Shown: piece after piece, positions 13,701-24,641 of the stretch
Position numbering within the stretch: the stretch's first letter is position 1
How the letters are laid out: the number at the start of each line of letters is the position of its first letter
Assembly: GCA_951799445.1 (NCBI GenBank)
Contig: OX637296.1
Coordinates: forward strand, 17,794,001-17,858,000
DNA: 64,000 bases
From: Pseudisothecium myosuroides
Lineage: Eukaryota; Streptophyta; Bryopsida; Hypnales; Lembophyllaceae
Reading direction: 5' to 3'
Notes under the pieces: model-generated
What the model was told of the DNA's origin: nothing
Database searches by the model: none
What the model saw: only the letters and a program-made list of their open reading frames with translations
Made by a program: the position numbers and the translations under genes

Positions 13701-14239
13701 AAAGTGTTTGCAAGTCGAAAAATTCCAAAGGTGTGCTTTCACGACTAGAAGATTGCTTCAGAAACGTTTTTAAGTCAAAAAACTTCAAAGCAATTGTGAT
13801 TTCATGACTTCAAATTGATTCAGAAAGAGGGTGCAACTCGAAAAACTCCAAAGCTGTGCTTTCACGACTCTGAGATTGCTTCCAAAAACGTCTTCAAGTC
13901 GACAAATTTCAAAGAAAGAGCGTTTTCATGACTTGAATTTGTGTTTCCATGGCCATACCTGGAGATCCCGACCCGGAGTCGTAGATCGGTGAGCGCCTTC
14001 TTGTCCAGCACCCACACACAGACTTCGGGATTGTGCGTCTGCGCGACCTTGTTGCGCGGCCTTCCGGCGTAGAGCTTCCAAATCAAATCGGGACCTCCAG
14101 ATCCCACCTGCTCCAGCAACTCGTAGTCCTGCATCGCCTTGGGCCCCGTCACTTCGTGCACAGTGCTCGACACCGTCTCCCCGATCACCGCGGCCGTCTT
14201 GGCCAGCGCTTGCGTGAAAGACTTCATGTTGAGCGACAT
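7715..14239 (-). CDS. SCYL2: SCY1-like protein 2 (SCYL2) pseudokinase, 15 exons
   Basis: Exons (high to low): 14239-13959, 13451-13241, 12899-12795, 12486-12376, 12160-11978, 11743-11617, 11346-11285, 11050-10964, 10749-10663, 10507-10394, 10152-10024, 9723-9661, 9382-9221, 8933-8815, 8555-7715. All join in phase to give 893 aa; Arabidopsis SCYL2 proteins are about 910. The N-terminus ([20 protein letters not shown]) and the whole layout match plant SCYL2. A degenerate kinase domain spans about 38-340: glycine loop GSGGPD, K80 in [11 protein letters not shown] (193-195) in place of HRD, GFG (213-215) in place of DFG, and APE (255-257). It should therefore be catalytically weak or dead. ARM/HEAT-type helices follow (about 360-615), then a Pro/Ser-rich tail with WDADW (660-664), DPF (770-772) and terminal LLDLL, which resemble adaptor- and clathrin-binding motifs. 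SCYL2 proteins act in clathrin/AP-dependent post-Golgi traffic. Intron 1 holds a minisatellite, and the start codon is duplicated upstream. Confidence 0.93.
13611..13945. repeat. 60-65 bp minisatellite in SCYL2 intron 1
   Basis: About 5.5 diverged units. Each contains TTTCAYGACTTSAAAT near its start and TTCAAGTCGAAAAACTTC about 30 bp on. The CGACT/TGACT anchor recurs at 13616, 13681, 13742, 13805, 13865 and 13929. Each unit also has partial internal dyad symmetry (GACTTGAA against TTCAAGTC). The array fills most of the 507-bp first intron. Confidence 0.8.
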
Positions 14240-14557
14240 CTTTGCAAATCGACGCAGACGCTACTCGATTTCGGAATTCAAATCTCTAGAACGAACTAAA
14301 GTAGGGTTTGCCAAACTTCTTTATCGCGAAAAACAACCTATCAAAAAAACTAGGGTGCCGACGGACGAAATCAAACCACAGTCCTCGTCATGTTGAGCGA
14401 CATGTTCAGAAATCCCGGGGTCGCCCAGAAGCTCCTCAATTTCGGAACTCAAATCTTCAGACGAGCTAAAGTAGGGTTTGTCAAACTTCTCTGTAAAAAA
14501 AACAGAAAAAAACACAAACTACGGTGACAAAGGACGAAATCAAACCACAGTCCTCGT
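14226..14557. repeat. 164-bp tandem duplication covering the SCYL2 start codon and leader
   Basis: Unit 1 is 14226-14389 and unit 2 is 14390 to about 14557. Both begin with the complement of ATGTCGCTCAACAT (MSLNM). Both share AATTTCGGAA(T/C)TCAAATC, AAAGTAGGGTTTG and GACGAAATCAAACCACAGTC. One breakpoint falls just after the fifth codon of SCYL2, so a second copy of the start codon lies upstream of the real one. Confidence 0.85.
14371..14403 (-). promoter_or_regulatory. Possible uORF in the SCYL2 leader
   Basis: The duplicated start codon at 14403 opens a short frame encoding MSLNMTRTVV and then TGA, which ends 131 bp before the true ATG. If the transcript starts further upstream this is a ten-codon uORF with the same ATG context as the main start. 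Whether it lies in the mRNA is unknown. Confidence 0.45.
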
Positions 14558-14559
14558 AA

Positions 14560-15610
14560 TTTAGACGATCCAAATCCTACCGACCAACAGAAAGTTAATC
14601 TCGCCGAGAATTCGCACACCGCTCTCAAACCCAGAATGGCAAAAAAATCTTCCAAACACGAGACGTCCTCTCGTAACCCTAACTCGGTCAAGGATCAGAG
14701 CTCGTGAGCGAGATCTGCCTTAACTTTAGCACCAAGCATCCTGACCATCACAGCAACTGCCTCTGCAAAAGCACAATGCACAGGAATCGACTTCCAATGC
14801 AGATCGTCGGCGATTTTGCTGCTCTCGACGTAACTGCGCAACTTCTCACGTACATCGAAGAAAAAATTACAGCAACTTAGTCCGGTGATGAATACGATCA
14901 GCACTCACCGGCTAGGAGAATACTAATCGAACTAAGAGAGACTAAAACGGAAACTTCTTTCACTACATCAGAAAGTAGTGTACCGGACCAAAAAGAGTCC
15001 TGAACAGAGGACGCAATCATGAATGGAGACGTCGTTAGATGTACCAGTGTACAAGGAAGGCTCAGTCATGGCAAAATCAGTCGCCACGAAATCACAACAT
15101 AACGAAAGTGGTCAAATGAGCATCCAACGACGCACTCCCTAATTCCATGCCCTGTTTAGGTCGAGAGTTGATTTTGTGATTTTCGTCTACTTAGTCTTCC
15201 AGCATATGGTGTACCGTAGATTGTGCTGCTGTCCCTTTCGAAGTTGCAAAATTCTCGCTTAAATACCCTAATTTTTTTCTAATTTTTTCTCGGAAGAACA
15301 GCTGGGCCCCAGTTGCGGAATTTTAGTAGCGTTGCAACTGACACTTGGTGCGTCCGAGGTTTCTGTAAGTTTATGCAATTCGGGATTGTGTCAGCTCCAG
15401 ATTCCTTTGCTTCATTACTGTCACTGATGACTTTGTGTTACTCTCATTTCGTTTCATACTCTGTTTTTGGTCAGGTAGGTTTCGTGATTGTCGCAACTCA
15501 GTTTTGCGTGATTCTCAAAGTGCTTGTCGAACTCAGTTTTGCTTGTTGCGTACGATTTTTCAGTGTTGGCTTTTCTAATGTCGCGTTTCGTTGTGAATTT
15601 TGGGGCAACA
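14560..15610. promoter_or_regulatory. Head-to-head intergenic region of SCYL2 and the diphosphatase
   Basis: SCYL2 (-) and the metallophosphoesterase (+) diverge from here, so both promoters should lie in it. A probable 5' UTR intron of the + gene runs from a GTAAGT donor at 15365 to a CAACAG acceptor ending at 15610. Joining these gives no in-frame upstream ATG. A 69-codon minus-strand frame (14695-14904) has a helical-looking tail (FAEAVAVMVRMLGAKVKA), but I cannot assign it. Confidence 0.45.
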
Positions 15611-15755
15611 GATTGCGCTTCCACATTGGAGCTACACCACCGCCTCTGCATCCCGACCTGCAACTGAGACTCCTCTGTCGCCTTTGCTTAGGGTTTCCAC
15701 GCTCAGATGTGCTGCGACTAGTTCCTCCCCTCGCGGGCATCCTGGTGTTCCAGCC

Positions 15756-16751
15756 ATGGCGAATGAGGAATCTTCTCTCGCTGCACAGATGGCGGCGATG
15801 GCGTTGAAGCCGAAGAACACCGAAAAGCCTCTCTTCTCCTTCGGCGTGATCACCGACATCCAATACGCCGACATCGACGACGGCAAATCCTTCCTCGGCG
15901 TGCCTCGGTACTATCGCCACGCGCTTCTGGGCTTACAACGCGCCGTGCAAGTTTGGAACTCCAAGGGCGATCTCTCGTTTGCCATCCACTTCGGCGACAT
16001 CATCGATGGCTACTGCCCAAAAGAGCATTCCCGCGCCGCTTTCAACACAGTCATAGACGAGTTCGCCAAGTTCAAAGACGGCAACGTCTACCACATGATC
16101 GGCAACCACTGTCTCTACAACCTCCCTAGGGAAGACCTCAACTCAATTCTCAACATCCCTACTTCCAAAGAGCTTCAGCAATCCTATTACTCTTTCAGTC
16201 CGCATCCTCGATTCCTCTTCGTTGTATTGGATGGCTACGACGTGAGCGCATTCGGCTGGCCGGAAGATCACCCACATACAAAGACTGCGAATGAGATTCT
16301 TAGCACACGAAACCCTAATGAGGAGAAAAACTCCCCCGAGGGTTTGGAGGGCGTGGAGCGGCGGTTCGTGAAATTCAACGGCGGAGTTGGCGAGGAGCAG
16401 CTCCAATGGTTGGAGCGATCGTTACAGGAAGCTACAAATAAGAATCAGAAAGTGGTGCTTTGTTGCCACCTTCCTTTAGATCCCGGTGCGACGTTTCCTT
16501 CGACTTTGCTGTGGAACTACGACGAGGTGATGGCAGTTGTGCACAAGTTTACTTGTGTGGTGGCTTGCATTGCGGGGCATGCGCATGAAGGTGGACATTC
16601 AGTAGACAAGCACGGTGTGCACCATCACGTGTTGGAAGCTGTGTTGGAGTGTCCGCCGGGGAGTGATGCGTATGGCTATGTTGACGTTTTCCCTGATCGA
16701 CTTTGCCTTTGCGGCACGGATCGCATGGCTTCTGCAGATATGGTGTTCTAG
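15756..16751 (+). CDS. Manganese-dependent ADP-ribose/CDP-alcohol diphosphatase (metallophosphoesterase)
   Basis: A single-exon CDS of 331 aa starting MANEESSLAA. It carries the ADPRibase-Mn signature set: ITDIQYAD (D34, Q36, with Gln in place of the usual His), GDIID (80-84), GNH (116-118), CCHLP (H238) and GHAH (274-277). These are the metal ligands and catalytic residues of the calcineurin-like fold. The family hydrolyses ADP-ribose, CDP-choline and related diphosphates to phosphomonoesters with Mn2+, probably in the cytosol. The length fits the family (about 310-340). The frame stays open upstream to the splice acceptor at 15610 but has no earlier ATG. That extension is Ser/Thr/Arg-rich and transit-peptide-like, but without a start I treat it as leader. 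The gene runs head-to-head with SCYL2. Its last codons and 3' flank are tandemly duplicated, and a broken full copy lies at 26.9-28.1 kb. Confidence 0.92.
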   Translation: MANEESSLAAQMAAMALKPKNTEKPLFSFGVITDIQYADIDDGKSFLGVPRYYRHALLGLQRAVQVWNSKGDLSFAIHFGDIIDGYCPKEHSRAAFNTVIDEFAKFKDGNVYHMIGNHCLYNLPREDLNSILNIPTSKELQQSYYSFSPHPRFLFVVLDGYDVSAFGWPEDHPHTKTANEILSTRNPNEEKNSPEGLEGVERRFVKFNGGVGEEQLQWLERSLQEATNKNQKVVLCCHLPLDPGATFPSTLLWNYDEVMAVVHKFTCVVACIAGHAHEGGHSVDKHGVHHHVLEAVLECPPGSDAYGYVDVFPDRLCLCGTDRMASADMVF

Positions 16752-17200
16752 CTTCCTTCTTGGCATTTGCCAGACATGGTTTCTTAGCCATTTCTCTGCA
16801 TCTGCCATTCCATTCTTTCATTGATTGTCTGGTGAGAATCAGAGTTGTAAGATATCAGGTAGAGTGTTGCTGCTACATCTCTAGATCGGGAGCTCAGAGA
16901 AAGCTATTTCAAATTGATCGCATGGCCTCCGTAGACATGGTTCTCTAAGTCCCTTCTTTGCATCTGCCAAACATATTTTCTCTGCATCTGCCATTCCATT
17001 CTTTCATTGATCGTCTGGCTAGAATCAGAGTTGTAAGATGTCAGGTAGAGTGTTCCTGCTGCATCTCCACATTGGAAGCTCACAGAAAGTTGTGTTTCAG
17101 ATGGTGCTTGTATCTGTGAATCTCTCCACATTGGGAGCTCACAGGAAGCTATTTAAAATTGTGCTTGTATTTGTGAATCGAGAGTGACACTAGTTTGATG
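16719..17200 (+). repeat. Tandem duplication (about 197-bp unit) of the diphosphatase 3' end
   Basis: Unit 1 begins at 16719 within the CDS (DRMASADMVF and stop). Unit 2 begins at 16916 and again encodes DRMASVDMVL and a stop, with no gene body. Both continue with GCATCTGCCATTCCATTC and AATCAGAGTTGTAAGAT. A third, partial copy (CTCCACATTGGGAGCTCACA) follows at about 17125-17165. Only the first unit is part of the gene. Confidence 0.85.
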
Positions 17201-17664
17201 ACTTCATGCTTTTCGCCTTCTGTCGTCACTGTTTGAGTTTGTGTTGTGTTGTGCTGTGTGGTGGCACTTCGTAAGTTCATCTCGCAACTTGGCTTTGGAA
17301 ACTCCGCCAATGGTGCTTTACGTTTTTAGTGCACTCTAAACATGAGTCTTCAAGAATTATACTGAAATCTTTGTTTGAGCATTGTTTCTTATGTTTCTTA
17401 TCTTGTTTGTCTGCCCAGTGTAAAAAGTGGAAGTCATTGCTATATAAAATAAGAATCACAAGAGTTAGCTAGCAGAAGCTTGTATAACATTCTTAAAGGG
17501 CAAATGCTTCCAAATTCCATCAAATGTTTAGTTGAAGTTTGTAGGATGGCTAGTCATCTTGGCATCAATAACACTGCAAAGAGCTAATGGGAACTAGAAA
17601 GGAAAAGAAGAAAAACTTGATAACGCTTAGAAACCCATTCTAATTTCATAATAAAGGAGCAAGT
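17200..17664. other. Intergenic, shared 3' flank
   Basis: This is the tail-to-tail gap between the diphosphatase (+) and the next gene (-). No coding frame or repeat stands out. Confidence 0.4.
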
Positions 17665-20600
17665 TTACAAGGTCTTTTGGACAATACCTTGCAATCGAAG
17701 CAAGTAGGCGTCCATTTCCGCCTTAATACTGGAGCTCATAGATTTTCTATCCCCAAGGAACAACTGACGAAACCCATTCTCCAATCCTATTCGCATATGT
17801 GCCAAGAGGAAGCTCCAGCTTGTGGAGACCGACTGTTGCAGATACAAGACTGTCTCTTTGGGCAAAGCTGAGAAAACAAGAATTAAAGCGAGTGCTTTCG
17901 GACCAACTCCTGAAGATTCAACCAAAACCTCCCCATGAAGATGACTGATGATGGAGTCTGGACATAGAGTAATCAAAGTGACTAACCACTCCAGCAGAAT
18001 GTCCCACACGCTCCTCTGCGGTTTCCCAATCCGCTCATCAAGCTCCAATTCTATGGATGCCAATGATAACAGGGTTGAAGCTTTTGATGTTGACAACCAC
18101 TTTCGTTTGTACTCAAACGCAGTCCACTTTTGGAGGATCAAGTCAGGGGAAGCGATGGCAGCCATTGACAATAAATCGACAAGATTTAAAATGAGGAATT
18201 TGAGGAATAGTGCATCATCTTCAGGAACAGTCTTGTGGGGATTCTCCATCCGTGATCCAGGCCTTTCTTCCGTTATTACCCTTCTCAAAATGTCCAGAAC
18301 TCTGGCTGAGACTTCATGCTGGAGAGGAGACGCTTCTGTTGCAAGCTTTGCCAAGAAACCTTCTCTGAGTGATAAACTGGTGACGGAGGAGGTGAACAAA
18401 GATTCTATGAGAGTGACAGCTGCCAGTTGTGGCATGGCCTTTGCAGCCACTCTGAATCTGTGGATGTCCGGTCTAACATCTTTGCTGCCAACATTCAACA
18501 ATAGGTTTCAAGAGGTTAGTAAACCGCAGTCTTTGTTAGGCCCGGCTCATTTTAGTAATTCAAAGATACTGATTTATGTTTGACAGTTAGCTTCCAAAGT
18601 GGACTTTCAAGTTTCAACTTACTAGAGTTCTTTAGGGGATAATTGTTGAAGCCTCCACCTTGACAATTTAGGTGGAATCCATCATTTTCTGAGAAGAAAT
18701 TTCAGGAAGTACCCGATATAAAACAGAAACAGAACCACCATGGAAAACAGAACTTACGTGCTAGATGTAAGGGCTTGTTGAGAGGTATGCAGATGATTCA
18801 AAATCGATCCAAGATCCAAGCCACCAACCATATGATGTAGACTCAGAATCGGTGCTCCAACAACATTAAAAAAGCGCACCCAGGTTGCCAGTAGTAATGT
18901 GCTAAATTGGTTTTCTACCTGCAACACATGGACATCAGAATGGACTCAAGTGAGGGAAACCAAAGATATACACGACAAAACAACGATCATTAACACTAAG
19001 TGAGGTATTGATGAGAACATATCAAAGAGCAGCACGAAAAACAACAAAGGAGAGTCACAAACAGCCTCATCTTAACTATAAAGACAAAACCTTAATGCTT
19101 TAAAAAAAGTAATCAGGTAACCCTGATTTGAATGGAACTTTCTGCCCACCTCGAGAAAAGTACCACTCGTTTGAGTAATCTGGAAATACGAAAGAAGTTG
19201 AAGAGCAAAATCGATTGAGAAGGGTCCATCCCCTAGCCAGCAAAACATGAAGACCTTATCCACCTTGTACAATCTTCAACAAAACAAGAAAGCTTGAGAT
19301 ATGGGTCCTCCGAATGGTGGATATACTGGCAGCCATAACATTCGTAAATTCAAACAATGAGGTAAGGTGATCCACGGCTACTTTTCCAATGAGGCCTAGG
19401 AAGTCAAGTGGGGTTTGCGACCAAGGAACTGAAATTTCAATGGCAAAACGAATTTATGACTTTCACCTTTCGTATGATATACTATGCGAAGGCGGTAGAG
19501 CAGTTATGCAACTCTTTAACCTATGAGCACTGCAAACCCCTGAATTATAATGCCTGCTCTTGCACATATGTGCATAAGCACACGTTTCACTGTGCATGAG
19601 TACTGCATTCTCCAGTCTCGCTTGATAACCGAGACAGTCAAATGCTGCCTGCCAAAGAAAACAACCAACAATGAGTTGTTACAAATAAACTGCAAGAACA
19701 TCCCATAGTCGTATGGCACCCAAGACTCTTCGTTCTCCATGGATGGTTGAACTACTTGAGTATTGAATGGAGCTCAGGTACCAAAACTGCAAGGCTTTCT
19801 CTTGATGCGTTGATCCACACAGAAGGACCTAGATCAGATTCCACTCCCTTGAACCACGAACTACATAGGCTGCCCTTGATCTTATTTGAAATTTGATCAT
19901 GCTAATAGAAAAAACTATAATGATCGTATGTTATGGACAATGTGTTACAGTAAAAAGTACCTCCAAGAACCAAGGTCCGCATTGCAGGTCAAGATTGGAA
20001 GAAAGCTCTCCAATTATCTGTAGTATGAACACCTCAGCAGGGCTTGCTTCGGACTCCTTAAGCCATAGCATCTTAGGCAAGGTTTGTAAGACATAAGGAT
20101 CTGCACGAACGCACTGCTTCTTTGTTCCAGACCATGAATTCTTCGGCACCTCATGGTTGCTTTGAGCATCCAGTAGTTGTCGAGACTCTATCTCTTGTTT
20201 GCAAAGAAAAACCTCTGTTAAAGCAATGCAAGCACGTGCTCTGTCACCACCATATTCCTTCCACAGCAGTCCCAAGCTGCATCCATCGGGACCTCCAAAG
20301 CTAGCACCACCCCAAACAACATACCGCAGAAATAGGTGGCAACTCTTGCTCAAGAGCCACTCCTTCCAACCTGTTCTAAGTTCCAGTTCGAAAAACTTGG
20401 TCAAAGGCAAGGTGACTTTGGTAGACCGCAACAGAATCCCCAAAGGACTGGCTAGGACTGTCTCACAAAGGACGAAGGATTTCTTTAGGCTTGCAAACTC
20501 CGCTAACTCGCCGAAGTGAGAGGCAAAGTCTAGCCGCTGCTGAAGCCAGATGAGAAAGATCACCATATTTTGAGGGACGAATGCCACTGCACGAAGAATT

Positions 20601-22908
20601 ATCACGCCAAGTTAATACCAATCAGTACGTTCCTCCCGTAACTTAACACCACTGCCTATCGCAAAATAGAACGGCCATCTAAGAAAAATAAAGGTTCTCC
20701 AAAATTTATGTGAATGCTAGCACACTGCCAAAGAAATAAACAAGGCATTTGGTAAAATTAGACAGTTCAAGAACTTTAGACAATATAAAAAAATAAATCG
20801 TCCTAATGATTCATAAGGAGGTCTCCTTACGATCATAGTGACCAAACAAAGGCCTCCCTAATTATCATAAAGAGACCTCCATGTGATCATTCTGAAAATA
20901 GGGATTCTCTTCATGATGGTTTCTAAAAGTTCCTGAAACGGTCTAGCTGTAATGAAAACACGGGTGATAGCATGATGGAAGAGTGAAAAAGATAAAAAGG
21001 AGTGTCCTGTCCATTATAAGAAGTAGGAGAATCAAGGTGACAAATTGCAGCAAGCTTTCTACTTTTCAAAGTTGAAGACATGTACAAACCAAAGATGGGA
21101 CCGACCAAGGTGATGTTCTTGAGCTGACGCGCCAAGTCAGTAAGCAGCCAAGTCTCTCGGCAGCCCTTGTTGAAAAGAATATGCTCCCAGTACACTGCCA
21201 TGTTCCGCAGGTAGCTTGCCGCAAAACGAGTAGCCCAGAGAATGTTCGTCTCACTGTCCATGAGAAATGCGTCGCAGAATTGTTCCATCCAGTGATTGCC
21301 AAATCCTCTCAATTGGCCTTTCGTTGACTCCAATTCCAACGCTTCACCTTGCACCTGGCTATTCATATGTCCATCTCTGTACAAGACTTCTGAACTCTGC
21401 GCTCTGAAGCAAGCCTCCCAACGCCACTCAAACAATGCTCGGACATGACAATTTTCGATTTGGTTCTCCTTCCATTGAGACCTCTCATCCACATTCTTTT
21501 TGTCACTTTGCATTTCAAACGCCACGTCTTTTAAAGGACCATCAAAGTGACCTGCTTGATCTTCTGGCACTTGGTCCCTTGGAAGAATTTGATAGGGGTT
21601 CATGAACAGCATGAAAGTGCAGAGCGCAGAGCATTGGACAGGGCTCAAAGAAGCGCCAGAGTGCAGCAACAGTTCCAATTGCTTTATCAGGGGCAAATGC
21701 AAGGAAGTATGACTGTGTAGCATAGCTACATAGGGCAAACGCCAGGACCCCAGCTTCATATGGTCTGACATATGATCTGCAATAAACAGGTACATCCGTG
21801 AGAGGATCTACTCAAAGGGGAGGAGGCCAATTGCATCAACACAAGCTACAATCTACAGGGAAGAGAGACATGTTGAAAAGGATCATTACAATGTGTGTTG
21901 CTCCTCAAAAACTAAGCCTTAGTCCTTAAGATGAAATAAGGTAAAGTAGCTACAGTACGAAACTAGCTCCAGAACCTCTCGAATCGTCGTAGTTGCACTA
22001 TAAAAAGATACGGGAATGGGTTCTACCTCACAGTATTGCAAAGCAATTTATAAAAGAGTTCGGAGGATCTACCTTCTACATGCGCTCGGCAAAAGGTATC
22101 AAGCAAAAGATGAACAGCATCTTCCTGCGCAGCCTGCTGTTCCGGTAGCATCTCATCTGTCTCCTGCGTCAACCCAACTCACCCAATTCAATAGTCTGCT
22201 TAGCTGCACGATTTTCTTCCCAGCCTTCAGTGTTATTGACTTCAAAAGAAATCAAGAACGAAAAAAACATATACTTAAGACTCTCTAATAGCACTACCTC
22301 AGGGAGACCCATTTCTGTGATGATATGGAGAATTAAGGATATTGTATAACATGAATATGTGGCATTACAGAGTGTTCATGAAACTCTCCCCTCTAAACCC
22401 TAACCTCTAAAACCTGAACCCTCCATATTGTCAGAGCTAATTCCCTCCATATTATCATTTTTGAATTGCATATTGGAGGTCGCGTTACTGCAAATACAAG
22501 GAATGTTGAATTCAAAACGTTTGTTCCCACGATTTTAATGCTATTATAGAATTGTACTACTAGAGAGTACGCAATTTGGAAAGTTTGCGTGTACCCGTAC
22601 CTGGGGCGAAAGCAGGGCAGCAAGAGCAGCGGCGACCTCCCGCAGCTGACGATCAATCCGTGAAGGTGCTGCCATCCAAACCAAGACGGAATTTTTTTTC
22701 AAATTTCGAAACAACGGAATGAAAACGAAACTAAGATGCACAAATGTAGCAACGAAGAGAGCCAGTGGTAGAGCCAAAATACGAAACAAGCCAAGTTCAC
22801 AGGTATTGCAGAGAACAGAGGATGCAAGAGGGGTCAAAACTTACGTGCAGAGGCGACGAGAGCAGGGAAGGGAGTGAGAGTGAGACGCAACGACTCCATG
22901 GCCGCCAT
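17665..22908 (-). CDS. Unrecognised large alpha-helical (HEAT/ARM-like) protein, 10-11 exons
   Basis: Phase-consistent exons: 22908-22845, 22668-22601, 22157-22073, 21776-21063, 20586-19961, 19874-19756, 19648-19521, 19428-19264, 19232-19150, 18918-18758, 18484-17665, giving about 1,010 aa. Alternatively translation starts at 22675 in an unspliced first exon (991 aa). I prefer 22908 because its GTAAGT donor and GCAG acceptor join in frame. The end of the 21063 exon is the least certain junction. The protein is Leu-rich and looks like stacked helices, for example FALQLLSYFQITQTSG, LNLVDLLSMAAIASPDLIL and LLEWLVTLITLCPDSI. There is no signal peptide, kinase, nucleotide-binding or zinc motif. 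I do not recognise the family; a scaffold or complex subunit is likely from its character. The frame is maintained over about 3 kb of exon, which argues it is a functional gene. Repeat R1 lies just upstream. Confidence 0.7.
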
Positions 22909-23063
22909 CGCTCACAATGGACACTCTCGCACAAACATCTCTCACAAGCATCAGAAAATATTTCAAACCCACATTTCCCTCCAGATTGTTATGGAGTTGC
23001 ACAGATTGTGATAATATGGAGGGTGGAAACATTGAGACCAGCCCTTTTTTTTTTTTACTTTTT

Positions 23064-23291
23064 AAGAAAGTGCCAAGATGGCGATCACTTAAAACTTGGT
23101 GAAGCATTGTATTTCTACATTCATCCATCTTTTGGACCAAAAAATACTTTTCAATCATTTTCATGCATTTTTTCATCCAAATTTGGCGACTTCATCCATA
23201 TTTGTAATAAAAATGGAAAATTTCTAGCGAAAAAAGACTACTTTTATCTGGCGGAAAGTAGGAATTTATTTTGAAATGGTACAATCTGGCC
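23064..23291. repeat. Dispersed repeat R1, copy 2
   Basis: Direct-orientation relative of 4835-5057 (shared GATGGC(A/G)ATCACTTAAAA, ATCCATCTTTTGGACCAAAA and CAATCTGGCC). It lies about 150 bp from the proposed start of the minus-strand gene, so both known copies sit next to gene 5' ends. Confidence 0.6.
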
Positions 23292-24640
23292 CCATGGTGC
23301 AAAGAAAAAAAGGCTGATTGGGACAAGCAATTGTATTCTAAGGGAAGGTTACTGCACCTAAGTTAACCTTGAATGATGCTGTGGTCGTTTTCTAGTCGAT
23401 GAATGACAAAGAATCTTTCTATATAGAACAAAAGTGCAATTGTTCATCCTTGGAATTTTGTGCAAAAAGGGGAGATCATGCACAGTAGTTTGACCTCCAA
23501 TGAGCCCTTTTTTTTTTTAAAGTAGATGATGTCGTATAGTACGAGAAGGGATGATTTCCACCGGAACCAACCAAACGTTCAAGTGACCTATTTCTAAAAC
23601 CAACCACTAATAACGGGTAATTTGCTCTTAAAGGTACCATTTAAGCCTAATTAAATCATCATTGACAATAATAGATTTTTCAAACAACATACCATTGCTT
23701 CCTAAACAAAGTCGCACTTAGAACATGGTCGCTTTTAGAACAGACTACTTTAGAAAATCTTAGGGGCGTTTTATAGTAGCAAGGTTACAAGTCTTATTGA
23801 ATTTCCAAAATTTGATTGGTGGAGAGCTAAAAATTGGAAATTGGAGCTTCACACTAAAGGCCTCTTTACATATATTGGTGGGTAGGGAAACTTCACAGGG
23901 GATGCTAGAGGTGCAAGTAGCAATTGCACTTTCATGTGTACCTAGTAGATGGGGAAGGATACGATAAGAATTCTACACGTACTATCAGATTCCCTCAAAA
24001 TTGACTACCAATGGGGTTGTTCACTACTATTGGTGAAACTTTGAGTGAACTCTTTTCATATTAGCGTACCTTGCAAGACAATCGGTGGAGCCTATTTTGT
24101 CTGTAATTTGATGCCAAAAAGGTCCTAAAAATAAGTTTGGATTTTTTGACCCATTTAGGGGGCACTTAATTACCACACCAATATATAATATTGTGTAAGA
24201 GACAAGTTAAAACTTAGAGTTGGGACTTTGGCTTTCACATTGTGAATTCCAACTTCTACAACCCAAGAAATTTGGGACTTGGGACGTAGTGAGAAATGTT
24301 CCTTACCTAAAATGTACAACCTTTATTCATGTTGAGTAGGATTCAATGATGCACAATACTTTCAATTTGAATCATTAGTGCATTTCTTCCTTGTCTTAAA
24401 AGCTACAAAATAGTTACATAATCTATAAATAAGGTATTCCATTTGAGTTAAATAAGGTATAGATGTTTAAATGATATCCACATGAAAGATGCTAATTGTT
24501 GAATTATTGATTTAATGGTGTATGTCTAAAGGGCTAACTTCTTTCCAATCTAGAAATTAAGATTTGATTTATAACCCAAAAGTAATTTTTGACTATCCAC
24601 TGCTTTTTTGATTTATATGCTAGTATAATTGTAAAATTTG
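23292..24640. other. No gene seen; AT-rich intergenic
   Basis: No conserved frame, inverted repeat or RNA motif was recognised here. Confidence 0.4.
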
Positions 24641-24641
24641 A

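Noticed and set aside
15313..15807. 164-codon plus-strand frame before the diphosphatase
   Set aside because: It runs across a strong splice donor (15365) and acceptor (15610) and is in a different frame from the real CDS; it is 5' UTR and intron.
22073..22164. Acceptor ending at 22165 for exon 2 of the helical-protein gene
   Set aside because: It gives a frameshift and an in-frame stop; the acceptor 7 bases further on (exon from 22157) keeps the frame.
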